A stretch of DNA of 64,000 nucleotides from CAWINX01 sp963702055 (GCA_963702055.1 OY969702.1:2496250-2560249), one strand, 5' to 3'. Positions 33,827 to 43,032 are shown, counted from the first letter of the stretch. A program made the numbers and translations. The notes: generated by a model not told the origin, from the letters alone.

Positions 33827-35017
33827 ATGGCGGTGGACGAGCGCATATCCCTGGCCGAGGCTTCGCGGCGCTCCGGCGTGTCCACGACGACGCTCAAACG
33901 CTGGGCCAAGGAGAAGGTTGTGCCCGTGCGCCGCGGGCGCTGGACGACCGCGGCCGCGGCGCAGGCCCGGGTCGTGGCGCGGATGCGAGAGCGCGGCCAC
34001 TCGCTGGAGGAGTTGAAGAAGGCCGGGCGGGAGGGCAGGCTTGCCACCGGCCTCGCCGAGGACCTCTTTCCCGACGAGGGCGAGCAGATGACCGTCGAAG
34101 AGGTCGCCGCGGAGACGGGCCTCGAGCCGGAGCTGATCGAGCGGATCCTCGTCATCCTCGGCACTCCGCTGGGGCGCGAGCGACTGCTCGACTCCCGTGA
34201 CGTCGACGCCATGCGCCATGCCGCCCAGGCGCTCGAGGCCGGCTTTCCCCTCGTCGCCTTCCTGCAGTTGGTGCGCGTCTACGTGCAGTCGATGAGGCGG
34301 ATCGCCGACGCCGAGGTTCGCCTCTTCCACCTATACGTCCACGAGCCGATGATTCGCGACGGCGTCCCGGAGCTGGAGATGGCCGAGGAGATGGAGGACC
34401 TGGCTTCCAACGTGCTGCCCGTTGCCGGTCCGCTCACCGAGTACCTGCACAACCGCTACCTCCGGTTCTTTCTCGAGCAGGACGTGGTCGGCCACATGGA
34501 GAGCGAGTTCGGCACCACGGCGACCCACCTCGGCCAAGTCCCGGTGGCACTCTGCTTCATCGACCTGACCGGCTTCACCCAGTACACGGAGGAGGAGGGA
34601 GACCTCGAGGCGCTCGATGTGGTCGAGCACTTCGTCGAGACGGTGGAGGCGACGCTGCCCCCCGAGGCGACGATCGTCAAGACGATCGGCGACGAGGTGA
34701 TGGTCGTCTCCCCCGATGCGGCGTCGTTGACCGAGTGGGCGGTCGACCTTCTCGCCAGGTTCCCCGAGCGCCCCCAGCCGCGGGTCGGGATCCACAGCGC
34801 CGAGGCCGTCTACCGCGACGGCGACTACTTCGGCACCCACGTCAACCTCGCCCATCGTGTGGTCAGCCGCGCCCAGGCCGGGGAGGTGCTGGTCACCGAC
34901 CGTGTGGTCGCCGCGATCGAGGAGAGGGACGGGCTCGGGTTCGCTCCGATCGGCGAGGTCAGCCTGAAGGGCTTCCCCACTCCGACGCCGCTGTTCGTGA
35001 TCCGCGCCGAGCGTTAG
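33827..35017 (+). CDS. MerR-type HTH fused to class III adenylate/guanylate cyclase domain
   Basis: 396 aa from ATG 33827. Residues 1-70 are a MerR-like winged helix (ISLAEASRRSGVSTTTLKRW). A helical middle region (about 95-220) may sense a signal. The C-terminal class III cyclase domain shows the metal-binding ALCFIDLTGFTQYTEEEG, the second Asp in IVKTIGDEVMVVSP, and the catalytic Asn and Arg in HVNLAHRVVSRAQAGEVLVT. The key residues look intact, with Lys at the adenine position, suggesting cAMP production. It begins the long housekeeping block and is separated from tilS by 25 bp. Confidence 0.88.
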   Translation: MAVDERISLAEASRRSGVSTTTLKRWAKEKVVPVRRGRWTTAAAAQARVVARMRERGHSLEELKKAGREGRLATGLAEDLFPDEGEQMTVEEVAAETGLEPELIERILVILGTPLGRERLLDSRDVDAMRHAAQALEAGFPLVAFLQLVRVYVQSMRRIADAEVRLFHLYVHEPMIRDGVPELEMAEEMEDLASNVLPVAGPLTEYLHNRYLRFFLEQDVVGHMESEFGTTATHLGQVPVALCFIDLTGFTQYTEEEGDLEALDVVEHFVETVEATLPPEATIVKTIGDEVMVVSPDAASLTEWAVDLLARFPERPQPRVGIHSAEAVYRDGDYFGTHVNLAHRVVSRAQAGEVLVTDRVVAAIEERDGLGFAPIGEVSLKGFPTPTPLFVIRAER

Positions 35018-35042
35018 CGGACCCCGCCTACACTCGCCATAT

Positions 35043-36023
35043 ATGGAGAGCGAGGCCGAGGCGATGCTCGAGCGGGTGCGCGAGGAGGGATTGCTGGTCG
35101 CCGGCGTCCCGGTTGTCGCGATGCTCTCCGGTGGTCGCGATTCGGTTTGCTTACTCGACCTCGCGGCGCGGGCAGTCGGCGCGACCGCGGTGACGGCGCT
35201 TCATGTCAACTACGGCCTGCGCGATGACGCCGCCGAGGACGAGCGCCATTGCGCGGCGCTCTGTGAGCGGCTGGGCGTGCGACTCGAGGTCGAGCGGCCG
35301 CGCCGACCCGAGGGCCCCGGCAACCTGCAGGCCTGGGCTAGGGACACCCGCTACGCCGCCGCGGCGCGCCTCGGCCTGCCCGGCGGCGCCGCGATCGCCA
35401 CCGGGCACACCGCTGACGATCAGGTCGAGACGATCCTCTACCGGCTCGCCTCCTCGCCCAGCCGCCGCGCCCTGCTTGGCATGCGCCCCCGGGACGGGAA
35501 GCTGGTGCGGCCGCTGCTCGGCTTCAGTCGCGAGCAGACCACCGCCTACTGCGAGGAGCGCGAGCTTCCCTGGCGAGACGATCCGACCAACGCCGAGGGG
35601 ACATTTGCGCGCAACCGGGTCCGCCACGCCCTGGTGCCGGCGCTCGCCGCGATCCATCCAGCCGCGGCGCGCAACGTGCTGCGTACGGCGGAGCTGTTGC
35701 GTGACGAGGCCGAGGTGCTCGACGAGCTGGTCGCCGCCGAACTGGCGGGCGAGAACGGAAGCGGTCGGAACACGATCTCGCTGGAGCGCCTCGCCGCCCT
35801 GCCTCCGGCGCTGCGGCGGCTGGTCGTCCAGCGCCTTGCCGATGCCGCCGCGGGGCGCCCGGTCGCCGGCGCCGCCCGCCACGCCGAGGAGGTGGTTGCG
35901 TTGCGTCGCACCGGCACGGCGATGCTCGACCTCGGCGCCGGCGTCCGGGCGATCGTCGAGAGCGGTGTCCTCCGTGCCGAGCAACAGCCGATGGGCCGGA
36001 ACCCACCGTATAGGCGTATCTGA
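35043..36023 (+). CDS. tilS: tRNA(Ile)-lysidine synthase
   Basis: 326 aa, ATG. The PP-loop ATP-binding motif SGGRDS is at residues 29-34, followed by VTALHVNYGLRDDA and AIATGHTADDQVETILYRLA. DDPTNAEGTFARNRVR is the tRNA-binding lysidine-synthase signature. It converts C34 of tRNA-Ile(CAU) to lysidine, so it is essential. The short form without an extended C-terminal domain is usual in actinobacteria. Starts 25 bp after the cyclase gene; hpt follows after 26 bp as in many genomes. Confidence 0.94.
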   Translation: MESEAEAMLERVREEGLLVAGVPVVAMLSGGRDSVCLLDLAARAVGATAVTALHVNYGLRDDAAEDERHCAALCERLGVRLEVERPRRPEGPGNLQAWARDTRYAAAARLGLPGGAAIATGHTADDQVETILYRLASSPSRRALLGMRPRDGKLVRPLLGFSREQTTAYCEERELPWRDDPTNAEGTFARNRVRHALVPALAAIHPAAARNVLRTAELLRDEAEVLDELVAAELAGENGSGRNTISLERLAALPPALRRLVVQRLADAAAGRPVAGAARHAEEVVALRRTGTAMLDLGAGVRAIVESGVLRAEQQPMGRNPPYRRI

Positions 36024-36049
36024 GGCCCATCGGCCTAGACTGCGGCGCG

Positions 36050-36577
36050 ATGGGCGACCCCGCAATCGGCGAGACCCTTGTTTCCAGTGAAGACCTGAAG
36101 CGGCGGGTCGCCGAACTGGGGGTCGAGATCAGCCGCGACTACGACGGTCGCGATCTCTTCATGATCGGGGTGTTGAAGGGCGCCGTGCTCTTTCTCGCCG
36201 ACCTGATGCGCCACCTCACCGTTCCCTGCGAGATTGACTTCATGGCGGTCTCCAGCTACGGGTCGCAGACCGATTCCTCGGGGGTGGTGCGCATCCTGAA
36301 GGACCTCGATGCGCCGATCGAGGACCGCCACGTGCTGGTCGTCGAGGACATCATCGACTCCGGTCTCACCCTCCAGTACCTGATGCGCAATCTCAAGGCG
36401 CGCCGGCCGGCGTCGTTGGAGGTCTGCGCCCTGCTGACCAAGCCCGAACGGCTCCGCGTCGACCTTTCTCCCCGTTACCTGGGGTTCGAGATCCCCAATC
36501 GCTTCGCGATCGGTTACGGCCTCGACCACGCTCAGCGCTACCGCAACCTCGATTACGTCGCCGCGCTGAGCGAATAG
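36050..36577 (+). CDS. hpt: hypoxanthine phosphoribosyltransferase
   Basis: 175 aa. The PRPP-binding motif is HVLVVEDIIDSGLTLQYL near residue 98, and the N-terminal flexible loop contains SSYGSQTDSSG. It salvages hypoxanthine (and guanine) to IMP/GMP with PRPP. ATG start. The tilS-hpt-ftsH order is highly conserved in many bacteria, which supports the call. Confidence 0.95.
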   Translation: MGDPAIGETLVSSEDLKRRVAELGVEISRDYDGRDLFMIGVLKGAVLFLADLMRHLTVPCEIDFMAVSSYGSQTDSSGVVRILKDLDAPIEDRHVLVVEDIIDSGLTLQYLMRNLKARRPASLEVCALLTKPERLRVDLSPRYLGFEIPNRFAIGYGLDHAQRYRNLDYVAALSE

Positions 36578-36613
36578 AGGGCAAAACCCCCCTGGTACGC
36601 TGATTTCCAGCCC

Positions 36614-38560
36614 GTGAGACGTTTCTTCAAGAGCGCTGCGTTCCCGATCCTGCTGGTGGTGATCCTCGCCTTCATCGCCCAGCGGCTGATCAGCCCCGGG
36701 CCGGGCACCCAGGCCCCCCCCTACAACGAGCTGATTCAGCCCAAGACGGGCCTGATCGCGACCGGGAAGATCAAAGAAGTCTCGATCAACACCAAGGACA
36801 ACACGCTCGACGTCAAGGAGACCAACGGCGAGAGCTTCTCGACCGGCTATCCGCCGAACACCGAGCAGAGCCTGATCAACACCCTCGACACCGCCGACGT
36901 GCAGACGACGGTCCACGGCAGCGGCAGCAGCGGACTGCTCTCCCTGTTGATCACGATCGTCCCCTTCATCCTCTTCTTCGGCTTCTGGATCTTCCTGATG
37001 AACCAGATGCAGGGTGGCGGCTCGCGGGTGATGAACTTCGGCAAATCGAAGGCGAAGCGGATGTCGGTCGACGCGCCGAAAATCACCTTCCGCGACGTCG
37101 CCGGGGTCGACGAGGCGGTCCAGGAGCTCGAGGAGATCAAGGAGTTCCTTGAGAACCCGAAGAAATTTCAGGCGCTCGGCGCCCGCATTCCCAAGGGAGT
37201 GTTGCTCTACGGACCGCCCGGCACCGGCAAGACGCTGCTCGCTCGCGCCGTCGCCGGCGAAGCCGGCGTCCCCTTCTTCTCGATCTCCGGCTCCGACTTC
37301 GTCGAGATGTTCGTCGGGGTCGGCGCCAGCCGCGTGCGCGACCTCTTCGAGCAGGCCAAGCAGAACGCGCCGTGCATCATCTTCATGGACGAGATCGACG
37401 CGGTCGGGCGCCACCGCGGCGCCGGCATGGGCGGCGGCCACGACGAGCGCGAGCAGACGCTGAACCAGCTGCTGGTCGAGATGGACGGCTTCGAGATGAA
37501 GGACAACATCATCCTGATCGCCGCGACCAACCGGCCCGACATCCTCGACCCGGCGCTGCTGCGGCCGGGACGCTTCGACCGCCAGGTCGTCGTCGACCGT
37601 CCCGACCGCAAAGGCCGCAAGCACATCCTCGAGGTCCACACCCGCGGCAAGCCGCTCGCCAAGGAGATCGACCTCGACGCGCTCGCCGGCCAGACGCCCG
37701 GTTTTACCGGCGCCGACCTTGCCAACCTGATCAACGAGGCGGCGCTGCTGACCGCCCGCTCCAGCCGTCGCGAGATCACCATGCACGAACTCGAGGAGGG
37801 GATCATGCGGGTGATCGCCGGCCCGGAGAAGAAGACCCGGGTGATGAGCGAGAAGGAACGGCTGATCACCGCCTACCACGAGCTCGGCCACGCGATCGTC
37901 GGCCACCTGCTGCCGCACTGCGACCCGGTCCACAAGATCTCGATCATCAGTCGCGGCCAGGCGCTCGGCTACACGATCAGCCTGCCGACCGAGGACAAGT
38001 TCCTGACCAGCCGCGCCGAGCTGACCGACACGATGGCGATGACGCTTGGGGGCCGCGCCGCCGAGGAGATCGTCTTCGGCGAGATCACCACCGGCGCCTC
38101 CAACGATCTCGAGAAGGTGACCGAGACGGCAAAGCAGATGGTGATGCGCTTCGGCATGTCGGAGCGACTCGGCCCGCGGGTCTTCGGCCACGACCGCGGC
38201 CAGCCGTTCCTCGGCCGCGAGTTCTCCTCCGAGCCGGACTACTCCGACGAGATCGCCCGCGAGATCGACGACGAGATCCGCCGCATCGTCGAGGGCGCTC
38301 ACCAGACCGCCAAGGACCTGCTCACCGAGAAGCGCGACGAGCTCGACCGGATCTCGAAGATCCTGCTGGAGCGGGAGACGATCGACGCCGATCAGTTCCT
38401 TGCCCTGCTCGACGGCAAGTCCGCGGACGAGGTCTTCGTCGACGAGGAGGAGCCCTCCAAGCCGGTCGAGCCGGCCCCGGCGCCGGAGCGCCCCCAGCGC
38501 GAAGGCGCCCGCCCGGCGCCCAGGCCGCGCCCAGGTTTCGCCGGCGGCGACGCCGGCTAA
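36614..38560 (+). CDS. ftsH: ATP-dependent zinc metalloprotease FtsH
   Basis: 648 aa, GTG start. Two membrane helices flank a small extracytoplasmic domain (residues about 7-20 and 105-130). The AAA+ domain has Walker A GPPGTGKTLLARA near residue 199, Walker B IIFMDEIDAVG and the SRH arginines. The zinc motif HELGH lies near residue 421, with the third ligand in the M41 domain. It degrades membrane and some cytosolic proteins. The C-terminal tail is Pro/Ala-rich (APAPERPQREGARPAPRPRP). Confidence 0.97.
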   Translation: MRRFFKSAAFPILLVVILAFIAQRLISPGPGTQAPPYNELIQPKTGLIATGKIKEVSINTKDNTLDVKETNGESFSTGYPPNTEQSLINTLDTADVQTTVHGSGSSGLLSLLITIVPFILFFGFWIFLMNQMQGGGSRVMNFGKSKAKRMSVDAPKITFRDVAGVDEAVQELEEIKEFLENPKKFQALGARIPKGVLLYGPPGTGKTLLARAVAGEAGVPFFSISGSDFVEMFVGVGASRVRDLFEQAKQNAPCIIFMDEIDAVGRHRGAGMGGGHDEREQTLNQLLVEMDGFEMKDNIILIAATNRPDILDPALLRPGRFDRQVVVDRPDRKGRKHILEVHTRGKPLAKEIDLDALAGQTPGFTGADLANLINEAALLTARSSRREITMHELEEGIMRVIAGPEKKTRVMSEKERLITAYHELGHAIVGHLLPHCDPVHKISIISRGQALGYTISLPTEDKFLTSRAELTDTMAMTLGGRAAEEIVFGEITTGASNDLEKVTETAKQMVMRFGMSERLGPRVFGHDRGQPFLGREFSSEPDYSDEIAREIDDEIRRIVEGAHQTAKDLLTEKRDELDRISKILLERETIDADQFLALLDGKSADEVFVDEEEPSKPVEPAPAPERPQREGARPAPRPRPGFAGGDAG

Positions 38561-38569
38561 CTCTCCGCC

Positions 38570-39352
38570 ATGGAGTTGATGGGGGTCGTCAACGTCACCC
38601 CCGACTCGTTCTCCGACGGGGGGCTATTTCTCGAGCCCGAGGCGGCGATCGCCCATGGGGCGCAGTTGGCTCGGGAGGGAGCGGCGATCCTCGACGTCGG
38701 GGGGGAGTCGACCCGGCCCGGGGCCGATGAGGTGGGCGTCGAGGAGGAGCTGGCGCGCACCCAGCCGGTCGTCTCCGACCTGGCGGCGCTGGGGCATCGG
38801 GTCTCTATCGACACCTCGAAGTCGGCGGTGGCCGCGGCGGCGCTCGACGCCGGCGCGACGATCGTCAACGATGTCACCGCCCTTCGCGGCGACCCGGAGA
38901 TCGCGACGCTCTGCGCCGAGCGCGGTGCGGTCCTGGTGCTGATGCACATGCAGGGGACCCCGCGCACCATGCAGGAGGCGCCGTCCTACGGGGACGTGGT
39001 CGACGAGGTCAAGGCTTTCCTGGCGGAGCGGATGGAAGAGGCGGTTGCGGCGGGCGTCATGGAGGAGCGGATCTGGCTCGACCCCGGGATCGGCTTCGGC
39101 AAGGCGCTGGAGCACAACCTCGAGCTGCTGCGCCGGCTCGGCGAGCTGCGGGGGCTGGGGCGGCCGCTGGTGGTCGGCACCTCGCGCAAGAGCTTCATCG
39201 GCAAGATCGACGGGTCGGAGGCGGGCGAGCGGATCGGCGGAACGATCGCCTCCAGCGTGCTCGCCGCCGTGGAGGGCGCCGACGTGCTTCGCGTCCACGA
39301 CGTCGCCGAGGTGGCCCAGGCGATCAAGGTCGCCGGCGCGGTGCTGGGATAG
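38570..39352 (+). CDS. folP: dihydropteroate synthase
   Basis: 260 aa. Pterin-binding signatures: MGVVNVTPDSFSDGG at the N-terminus, ILDVGGESTRPGADEV and the later GTSRKSFIGKI loop. It condenses p-aminobenzoate with dihydropterin diphosphate in folate synthesis and is the sulfonamide target. It starts 10 bp after ftsH and precedes folB and folK, an intact folate sub-operon. Confidence 0.96.
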   Translation: MELMGVVNVTPDSFSDGGLFLEPEAAIAHGAQLAREGAAILDVGGESTRPGADEVGVEEELARTQPVVSDLAALGHRVSIDTSKSAVAAAALDAGATIVNDVTALRGDPEIATLCAERGAVLVLMHMQGTPRTMQEAPSYGDVVDEVKAFLAERMEEAVAAGVMEERIWLDPGIGFGKALEHNLELLRRLGELRGLGRPLVVGTSRKSFIGKIDGSEAGERIGGTIASSVLAAVEGADVLRVHDVAEVAQAIKVAGAVLG

Positions 39353-39363
39353 GTTGCCCCTCC

Positions 39364-39786
39364 ATGGAAGCTCACGGCAACGGGGTCGAGTCGAGCGTCG
39401 AGGTGGAGCTGCGCGGACTTTCCATCTATACGCACCACGGCGTCAGCGAGGCCGAGCGCGAGGTCGGCCAGCGCCTCGAGTTCGACGTCTCCTTCGACGT
39501 CCCCGACTGCGACGCGGTGCTCACCGATCGGCTCGAGGACACGGTCGACTACGCGCAGGTCTGCGACATCGTCGCCCTGGCGGCTACCGAGCGCAGCTAC
39601 AAGACGCTGGAGCGTCTCGCCCAGGTGGTGGGGGAGCGCCTGATGGAGCGCTACGGATGCGAGTCGGTCCGGGTCCGAGCGGCCAAGCCGGAGCCGCCCC
39701 TGCCCCTCGCCATCCAGGAGGTCGCCGTGGAGGTCACCCACGAGCGCGCCCTGGAAGAGGCCGAGGGGGACGACGACGAGGGGTAG
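39364..39786 (+). CDS. folB: dihydroneopterin aldolase
   Basis: 140 aa. The pattern LRGLSIYTHHGVSEAEREVGQ (shown in part), DTVDYAQVCDIV and the catalytic Lys in AAKPEPPLP fit FolB. It splits 7,8-dihydroneopterin to hydroxymethyl-dihydropterin and glycolaldehyde. The C-terminal tail is acidic (EEAEGDDDEG) and extends beyond the core fold. The gene is 11 bp after folP, 7 bp before folK. Confidence 0.94.
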   Translation: MEAHGNGVESSVEVELRGLSIYTHHGVSEAEREVGQRLEFDVSFDVPDCDAVLTDRLEDTVDYAQVCDIVALAATERSYKTLERLAQVVGERLMERYGCESVRVRAAKPEPPLPLAIQEVAVEVTHERALEEAEGDDDEG

Positions 39787-39793
39787 CGCCGAC

Positions 39794-40276
39794 GTGCGGA
39801 TCGGCTACCTGGGGTTCGGCTCGAATGTCGGCGACCGCGCCGATCACCTGCGCGGCGCGGTGCGGATGCTGGAAGAGCGGGGCGTCGAGGTCGAGGCGGT
39901 TTCCTCGATCTATGAGACCGAGCCGGTGGGAGAGGTGCTCGACCAGGCCGACTTTCTCAATGCGGCGGTTCGTATCCGCACCGAGCTGGAGCCGGAGGAG
40001 CTACTCGACCTCTGCAAGGCGGTCGAGGCGGAGCGGGGGCGCGACCTCGACGCCGCTCGGCACGGCCCCCGCCCGCTGGACGTCGACCTGCTGCTGCTCG
40101 GCGACTTGGAGCTGGAGACCGACCGCCTCACCCTGCCGCACCGCGAGGTGACTACCCGCCGCTTTGTCCTCGCTCCTCTGTTGGAGCTTGACCCCGCGTT
40201 GGCGCTGCCCGACGGGACGCGTCTCGCCGAGGCTCTGGCGTCGCTAGGCGGCGGCCAGCGAGTTGAGCGGCTCTAG
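39794..40276 (+). CDS. folK: 2-amino-4-hydroxy-6-hydroxymethyldihydropteridine pyrophosphokinase
   Basis: 160 aa, GTG start. HPPK signatures: YLGFGSNVGDRADHLRGAV and ERGRDLDAARHGPRPLDVDL, containing the metal-binding Asp pair. It transfers pyrophosphate from ATP to the pterin, the step before FolP. Its 3' end overlaps the convergent GST-like gene by 33 nt. Confidence 0.95.
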   Translation: MRIGYLGFGSNVGDRADHLRGAVRMLEERGVEVEAVSSIYETEPVGEVLDQADFLNAAVRIRTELEPEELLDLCKAVEAERGRDLDAARHGPRPLDVDLLLLGDLELETDRLTLPHREVTTRRFVLAPLLELDPALALPDGTRLAEALASLGGGQRVERL

Positions 40277-41005
40277 CCAGGCGGGTGGGAGGATCGGCGG
40301 GATGTCGCCGGGGAGGTCGGGTTGAACCCGCTTGGCGAGGCGGCCCGCCGGCCGCGCTTCGATCAGCGGGCGCAGATCCTGGAGGGACATTGCGAGGCGG
40401 ATGCTCGGGGCGATCTGGAAGTCGGCGGCGTTCAGTTCCTCGCCGTCGAGGGTGCCCGCCGCGATCATCTCGTCGATCCGCGTCAATTGCCCCCCGAGCG
40501 CGGCTAGGTCGGCGCGCACGTTCCCGTCGGTTGCCTGGTTGAGCCTGGCCGTGAGGGCGACGATCGGCGCTGCAGTCTTCAGTGCGAGCTCGATCGGAAT
40601 GCCAAGCTTGGCGCCCTCTGAGAAGCTGCGCAGCGGAGCCCTGTCTCGCTTCAGTGCCCACCAGACCAGCTGGCGAACGGGATGCTGAAGCTCCTCGTCG
40701 CCGAAGCGCTCCGCCTCCTCGACGGCGACCCGCTTCCCGGGATCGACAGGGAAGAGGGCCGGCTCGGGCCGCAGGCGGTCCAGCTCGCGGGCGATCTCCC
40801 GGGTTCCCTGCACGCGCCGCCCATCCATCTTGAGCGCCGGCACGGTGTTGCGAGGGAAGCCCAGTGCCCGCACCACGACCTTGGAGATTGCCGGGAAGAG
40901 GTCGGTCCGCTTGAAGGGGATGCCCTTGTGCTTGAGCATCAGCTGCGCCGCCATACCCGGGTGCGACCCGGGAATCGTGTAGAGCCTCACCTTCACGCGG
41001 GCCAT
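40244..41005 (-). CDS. glutathione S-transferase-like (thioredoxin-fold) protein
   Basis: 253 aa from ATG 41005 in MARVKVRLYTIPG; a longer frame upstream would run into coaX. The N-terminal thioredoxin-like fold has a Ser-containing SHPGMAAQLML at the site where GSTs have Tyr or Ser, and TVPALKMDGRRVQGTREIAR, the typical cis-Pro and substrate-binding region. The C-terminal half is helical. Actinobacteria rarely make glutathione, so the thiol may be different. It is the only minus-strand gene between tilS and clpC and overlaps folK by 33 nt. Confidence 0.85.
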   Translation of the reverse strand: MARVKVRLYTIPGSHPGMAAQLMLKHKGIPFKRTDLFPAISKVVVRALGFPRNTVPALKMDGRRVQGTREIARELDRLRPEPALFPVDPGKRVAVEEAERFGDEELQHPVRQLVWWALKRDRAPLRSFSEGAKLGIPIELALKTAAPIVALTARLNQATDGNVRADLAALGGQLTRIDEMIAAGTLDGEELNAADFQIAPSIRLAMSLQDLRPLIEARPAGRLAKRVQPDLPGDIPPILPPAWLEPLNSLAAA

Positions 41006-41057
41006 CCTATGCGCTTGGAGACTCAAAGCCAGCGTTTCCAGCGATAATCGCCCGGCC

Positions 41058-41834
41058 ATGCTTCTTGCGGTCGATGTCGGCAACACCCAGACCCACCTCG
41101 GCGCCTTCGATGGCGAGCGCCTCTCTGAGCACTGGCGCTTTCAGACCCGGGCCGGGGCGACCGGCGACGAGCTGGCCGAGCGGATCGGCGGCCTGCTCGC
41201 CCTGCGCGACATCGGTCTGGGTGACCTCGACGCGGTTTGCGTTTCCTCGGTGGTGCCGCCGCTCGGCGCTCAGTACGAGCAGCTCACCGAGCGCTACCTC
41301 GACGGCGCCGAGTGCCTGCTGATCGGCCCCGGCGTCAAGACCGGGATGCCGATCCGGATCGATAACCCGCTTGAGGTCGGCGCCGACCGCCTCGTCAACG
41401 CGGTCGCCGCCTACGACCGGGTCGGCGGGGCCTGCGTCGTCGTCGATTTCGGCACCGGAATCAACTTTGACGCCGTCTCTGCGGAGGGCGAGTATCTGGG
41501 TGGGGCGATCGCCCCCGGCCTTGAGGTCTCTCTGACCGCGCTGGTCGAGCGCGCCGCCCGCATCCCCCGCATCGACCTGGCGGCCCCCGAGTCGGCGATC
41601 GGTCGCTCCAGCCGGGCGGCGATCCAATCGGGCGTGGTCTTCGGCTTCGCCGGCCTGATCGACGGCGTCGCGAGGCGGATCGAGGAGGAGCTGGGGGAGG
41701 CGAGGTTCTTGGCGACCGGCGGCCTCGCCGAGGCGATTGTTCCCTTCACCGAGACGATCGATGAGGTCGACGACTTGCTTACCCTGAAGGGGCTGCGCCT
41801 CATCCATGCCCGCAACGCGCCCACAGCTGACTGA
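41058..41834 (+). CDS. coaX: type III pantothenate kinase
   Basis: 258 aa, ATG. The N-terminal phosphate-binding loop is LLAVDVGNTQTHLGAFDG; IDNPLEVGADRLVNAVAAYD and VVVDFGTGINFDAV are further signatures of CoaX. It phosphorylates pantothenate in coenzyme A synthesis, needs a monovalent cation and is not feedback-inhibited by CoA. Its last 29 nt overlap the dusB start, so the pair is translationally coupled. Confidence 0.95.
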   Translation: MLLAVDVGNTQTHLGAFDGERLSEHWRFQTRAGATGDELAERIGGLLALRDIGLGDLDAVCVSSVVPPLGAQYEQLTERYLDGAECLLIGPGVKTGMPIRIDNPLEVGADRLVNAVAAYDRVGGACVVVDFGTGINFDAVSAEGEYLGGAIAPGLEVSLTALVERAARIPRIDLAAPESAIGRSSRAAIQSGVVFGFAGLIDGVARRIEEELGEARFLATGGLAEAIVPFTETIDEVDDLLTLKGLRLIHARNAPTAD

Positions 41835-42804
41835 TCCGTTCCGGATCGCCGACGTCGAGATTGCCAATCGCGTCCTCCTCGCCCCTCTGGCCGGGATCGG
41901 CAACTGGTTCGTGCGCCTGCAGGCCAAACGCCACGGCGCCGGCTTGGCCGTCTCGGAGATGGTCTCCAGCTTCGGCCTGCACCACCGCAACGAGCGCACC
42001 CTGCGCGAGCTGATGCGGATCCACCCTGACGAGCACCCCGTCTCGATCCAGCTCTTCGGCCACGACGCCGAGGTGATGCGCTCCGGCGCGGCGATCGCCG
42101 CCGAGGCGGGCGCCGACCTGATCGACATCAACATGGGCTGTCCCGTCCGCAAGGTGCGAAAGACGGGCGCCGGCGCCGAGTTGTTGCGCGACCACGATTT
42201 GGCGCTGGCGTTGGCGCGCGGCGCCTCGGAGGGCAGTGGGTTGCCGGTGACGGTGAAGCTGCGCTCGGGGATCGAGCCCGGCGACCGCTCCGGTTTCGAG
42301 CTGGCGCTGCGCCTCGTCGAGGAGGCGGGAGTGGCGGCGGTCGGCTTCCACCCGCGTGCCGCCAAGGTCGGGCACAAGGGCGTCCCCGACTACGCGCTGA
42401 CCCGCGAGCTGGTCGAGCGGGTCGACGTGCCGGTGATCGTCTCGGGCGGTCTGAGCAGCGCCGAGGCGGCGCGGCGCGCCTACGAGGAGTCCGGCGCCGA
42501 CGCGGTGATGATCGCCCGCGGCGGGCTCGGCAACCCCTGGGTCTTCGAGGAGTTGACCGGACGCCGTGCGACGCCCCCGGACCGCGAGGAGATAGCGACC
42601 GAGCTGCTCTGGGTGATCGATCGCGCCGAGGAGCATTTCGGGGCGGAGCGGGCGGCGCGCTACTTGCGCAAGTTCTACCCGTGGTACATGGAGCCGCTCG
42701 AGGCCCCGTCCGCGATTGCGGACGAGCTTCAGCGAAGCGCCGACCTGGCGCGCGCCCGCGAGCTGATCGCCTCCTTGGCCGCGCCTGTGGGCGCACTTTC
42801 TTGA
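41806..42804 (+). CDS. dusB: tRNA-dihydrouridine synthase
   Basis: 332 aa. FMN TIM-barrel signatures: VLLAPLAGIGNWFVRLQAKR, ADLIDINMGCPVRKVRKTGA (active-site Cys) and MIARGGLGNPWVFEEL. It reduces uridine to dihydrouridine in tRNA. The start overlaps coaX. The Bacillus order has dus and lysS together as here. A 166-bp imperfect palindrome separates it from greA. Confidence 0.94.
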   Translation: MPATRPQLTDPFRIADVEIANRVLLAPLAGIGNWFVRLQAKRHGAGLAVSEMVSSFGLHHRNERTLRELMRIHPDEHPVSIQLFGHDAEVMRSGAAIAAEAGADLIDINMGCPVRKVRKTGAGAELLRDHDLALALARGASEGSGLPVTVKLRSGIEPGDRSGFELALRLVEEAGVAAVGFHPRAAKVGHKGVPDYALTRELVERVDVPVIVSGGLSSAEAARRAYEESGADAVMIARGGLGNPWVFEELTGRRATPPDREEIATELLWVIDRAEEHFGAERAARYLRKFYPWYMEPLEAPSAIADELQRSADLARARELIASLAAPVGALS

Positions 42805-42810
42805 GCGGTA

Positions 42811-42976
42811 GGGCCCATCTCGTTAGGGGGCGGGCCACTGGGACGGTTCAGGACCAAGCGGGGCGGTCACGACGCGGATTCCGCATGGCAGCGCCATGTG
42901 GGATTCGCGACGGGGCCGAATCCGCGCAGTGTCCTGGGCCGTATCCAGGGGCGCGATCGCCTACCGAGATGGGCCC
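42811..42976. repeat. 166-bp long imperfect palindrome (element A) in the dusB-greA intergenic region
   Basis: Six nested pairing blocks: GGGCCCATCTCG 42811-42822 with 42965-42976; TAGG 42824-42827 with 42960-42963; CTGG 42838-42841 with 42945-42948; CAGGAC 42849-42854 with 42931-42936; CGCGGATTC 42873-42881 with 42918-42926; apex CATGGC 42884-42889 with 42893-42898 over a 3-nt loop. The whole can fold as one irregular hairpin. It begins 7 bp after the dusB stop and ends 56 bp before greA. Reading: MITE-like element, long-hairpin RNA (6S-like in outline) or attenuator; the sequence does not decide. Confidence 0.7.
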
Positions 42977-43032
42977 TGAGTCGGCCTCGCTATATTTCCG
43001 CGCTCCCTGCAAGCAAAGCGAGGTCAGGACAA

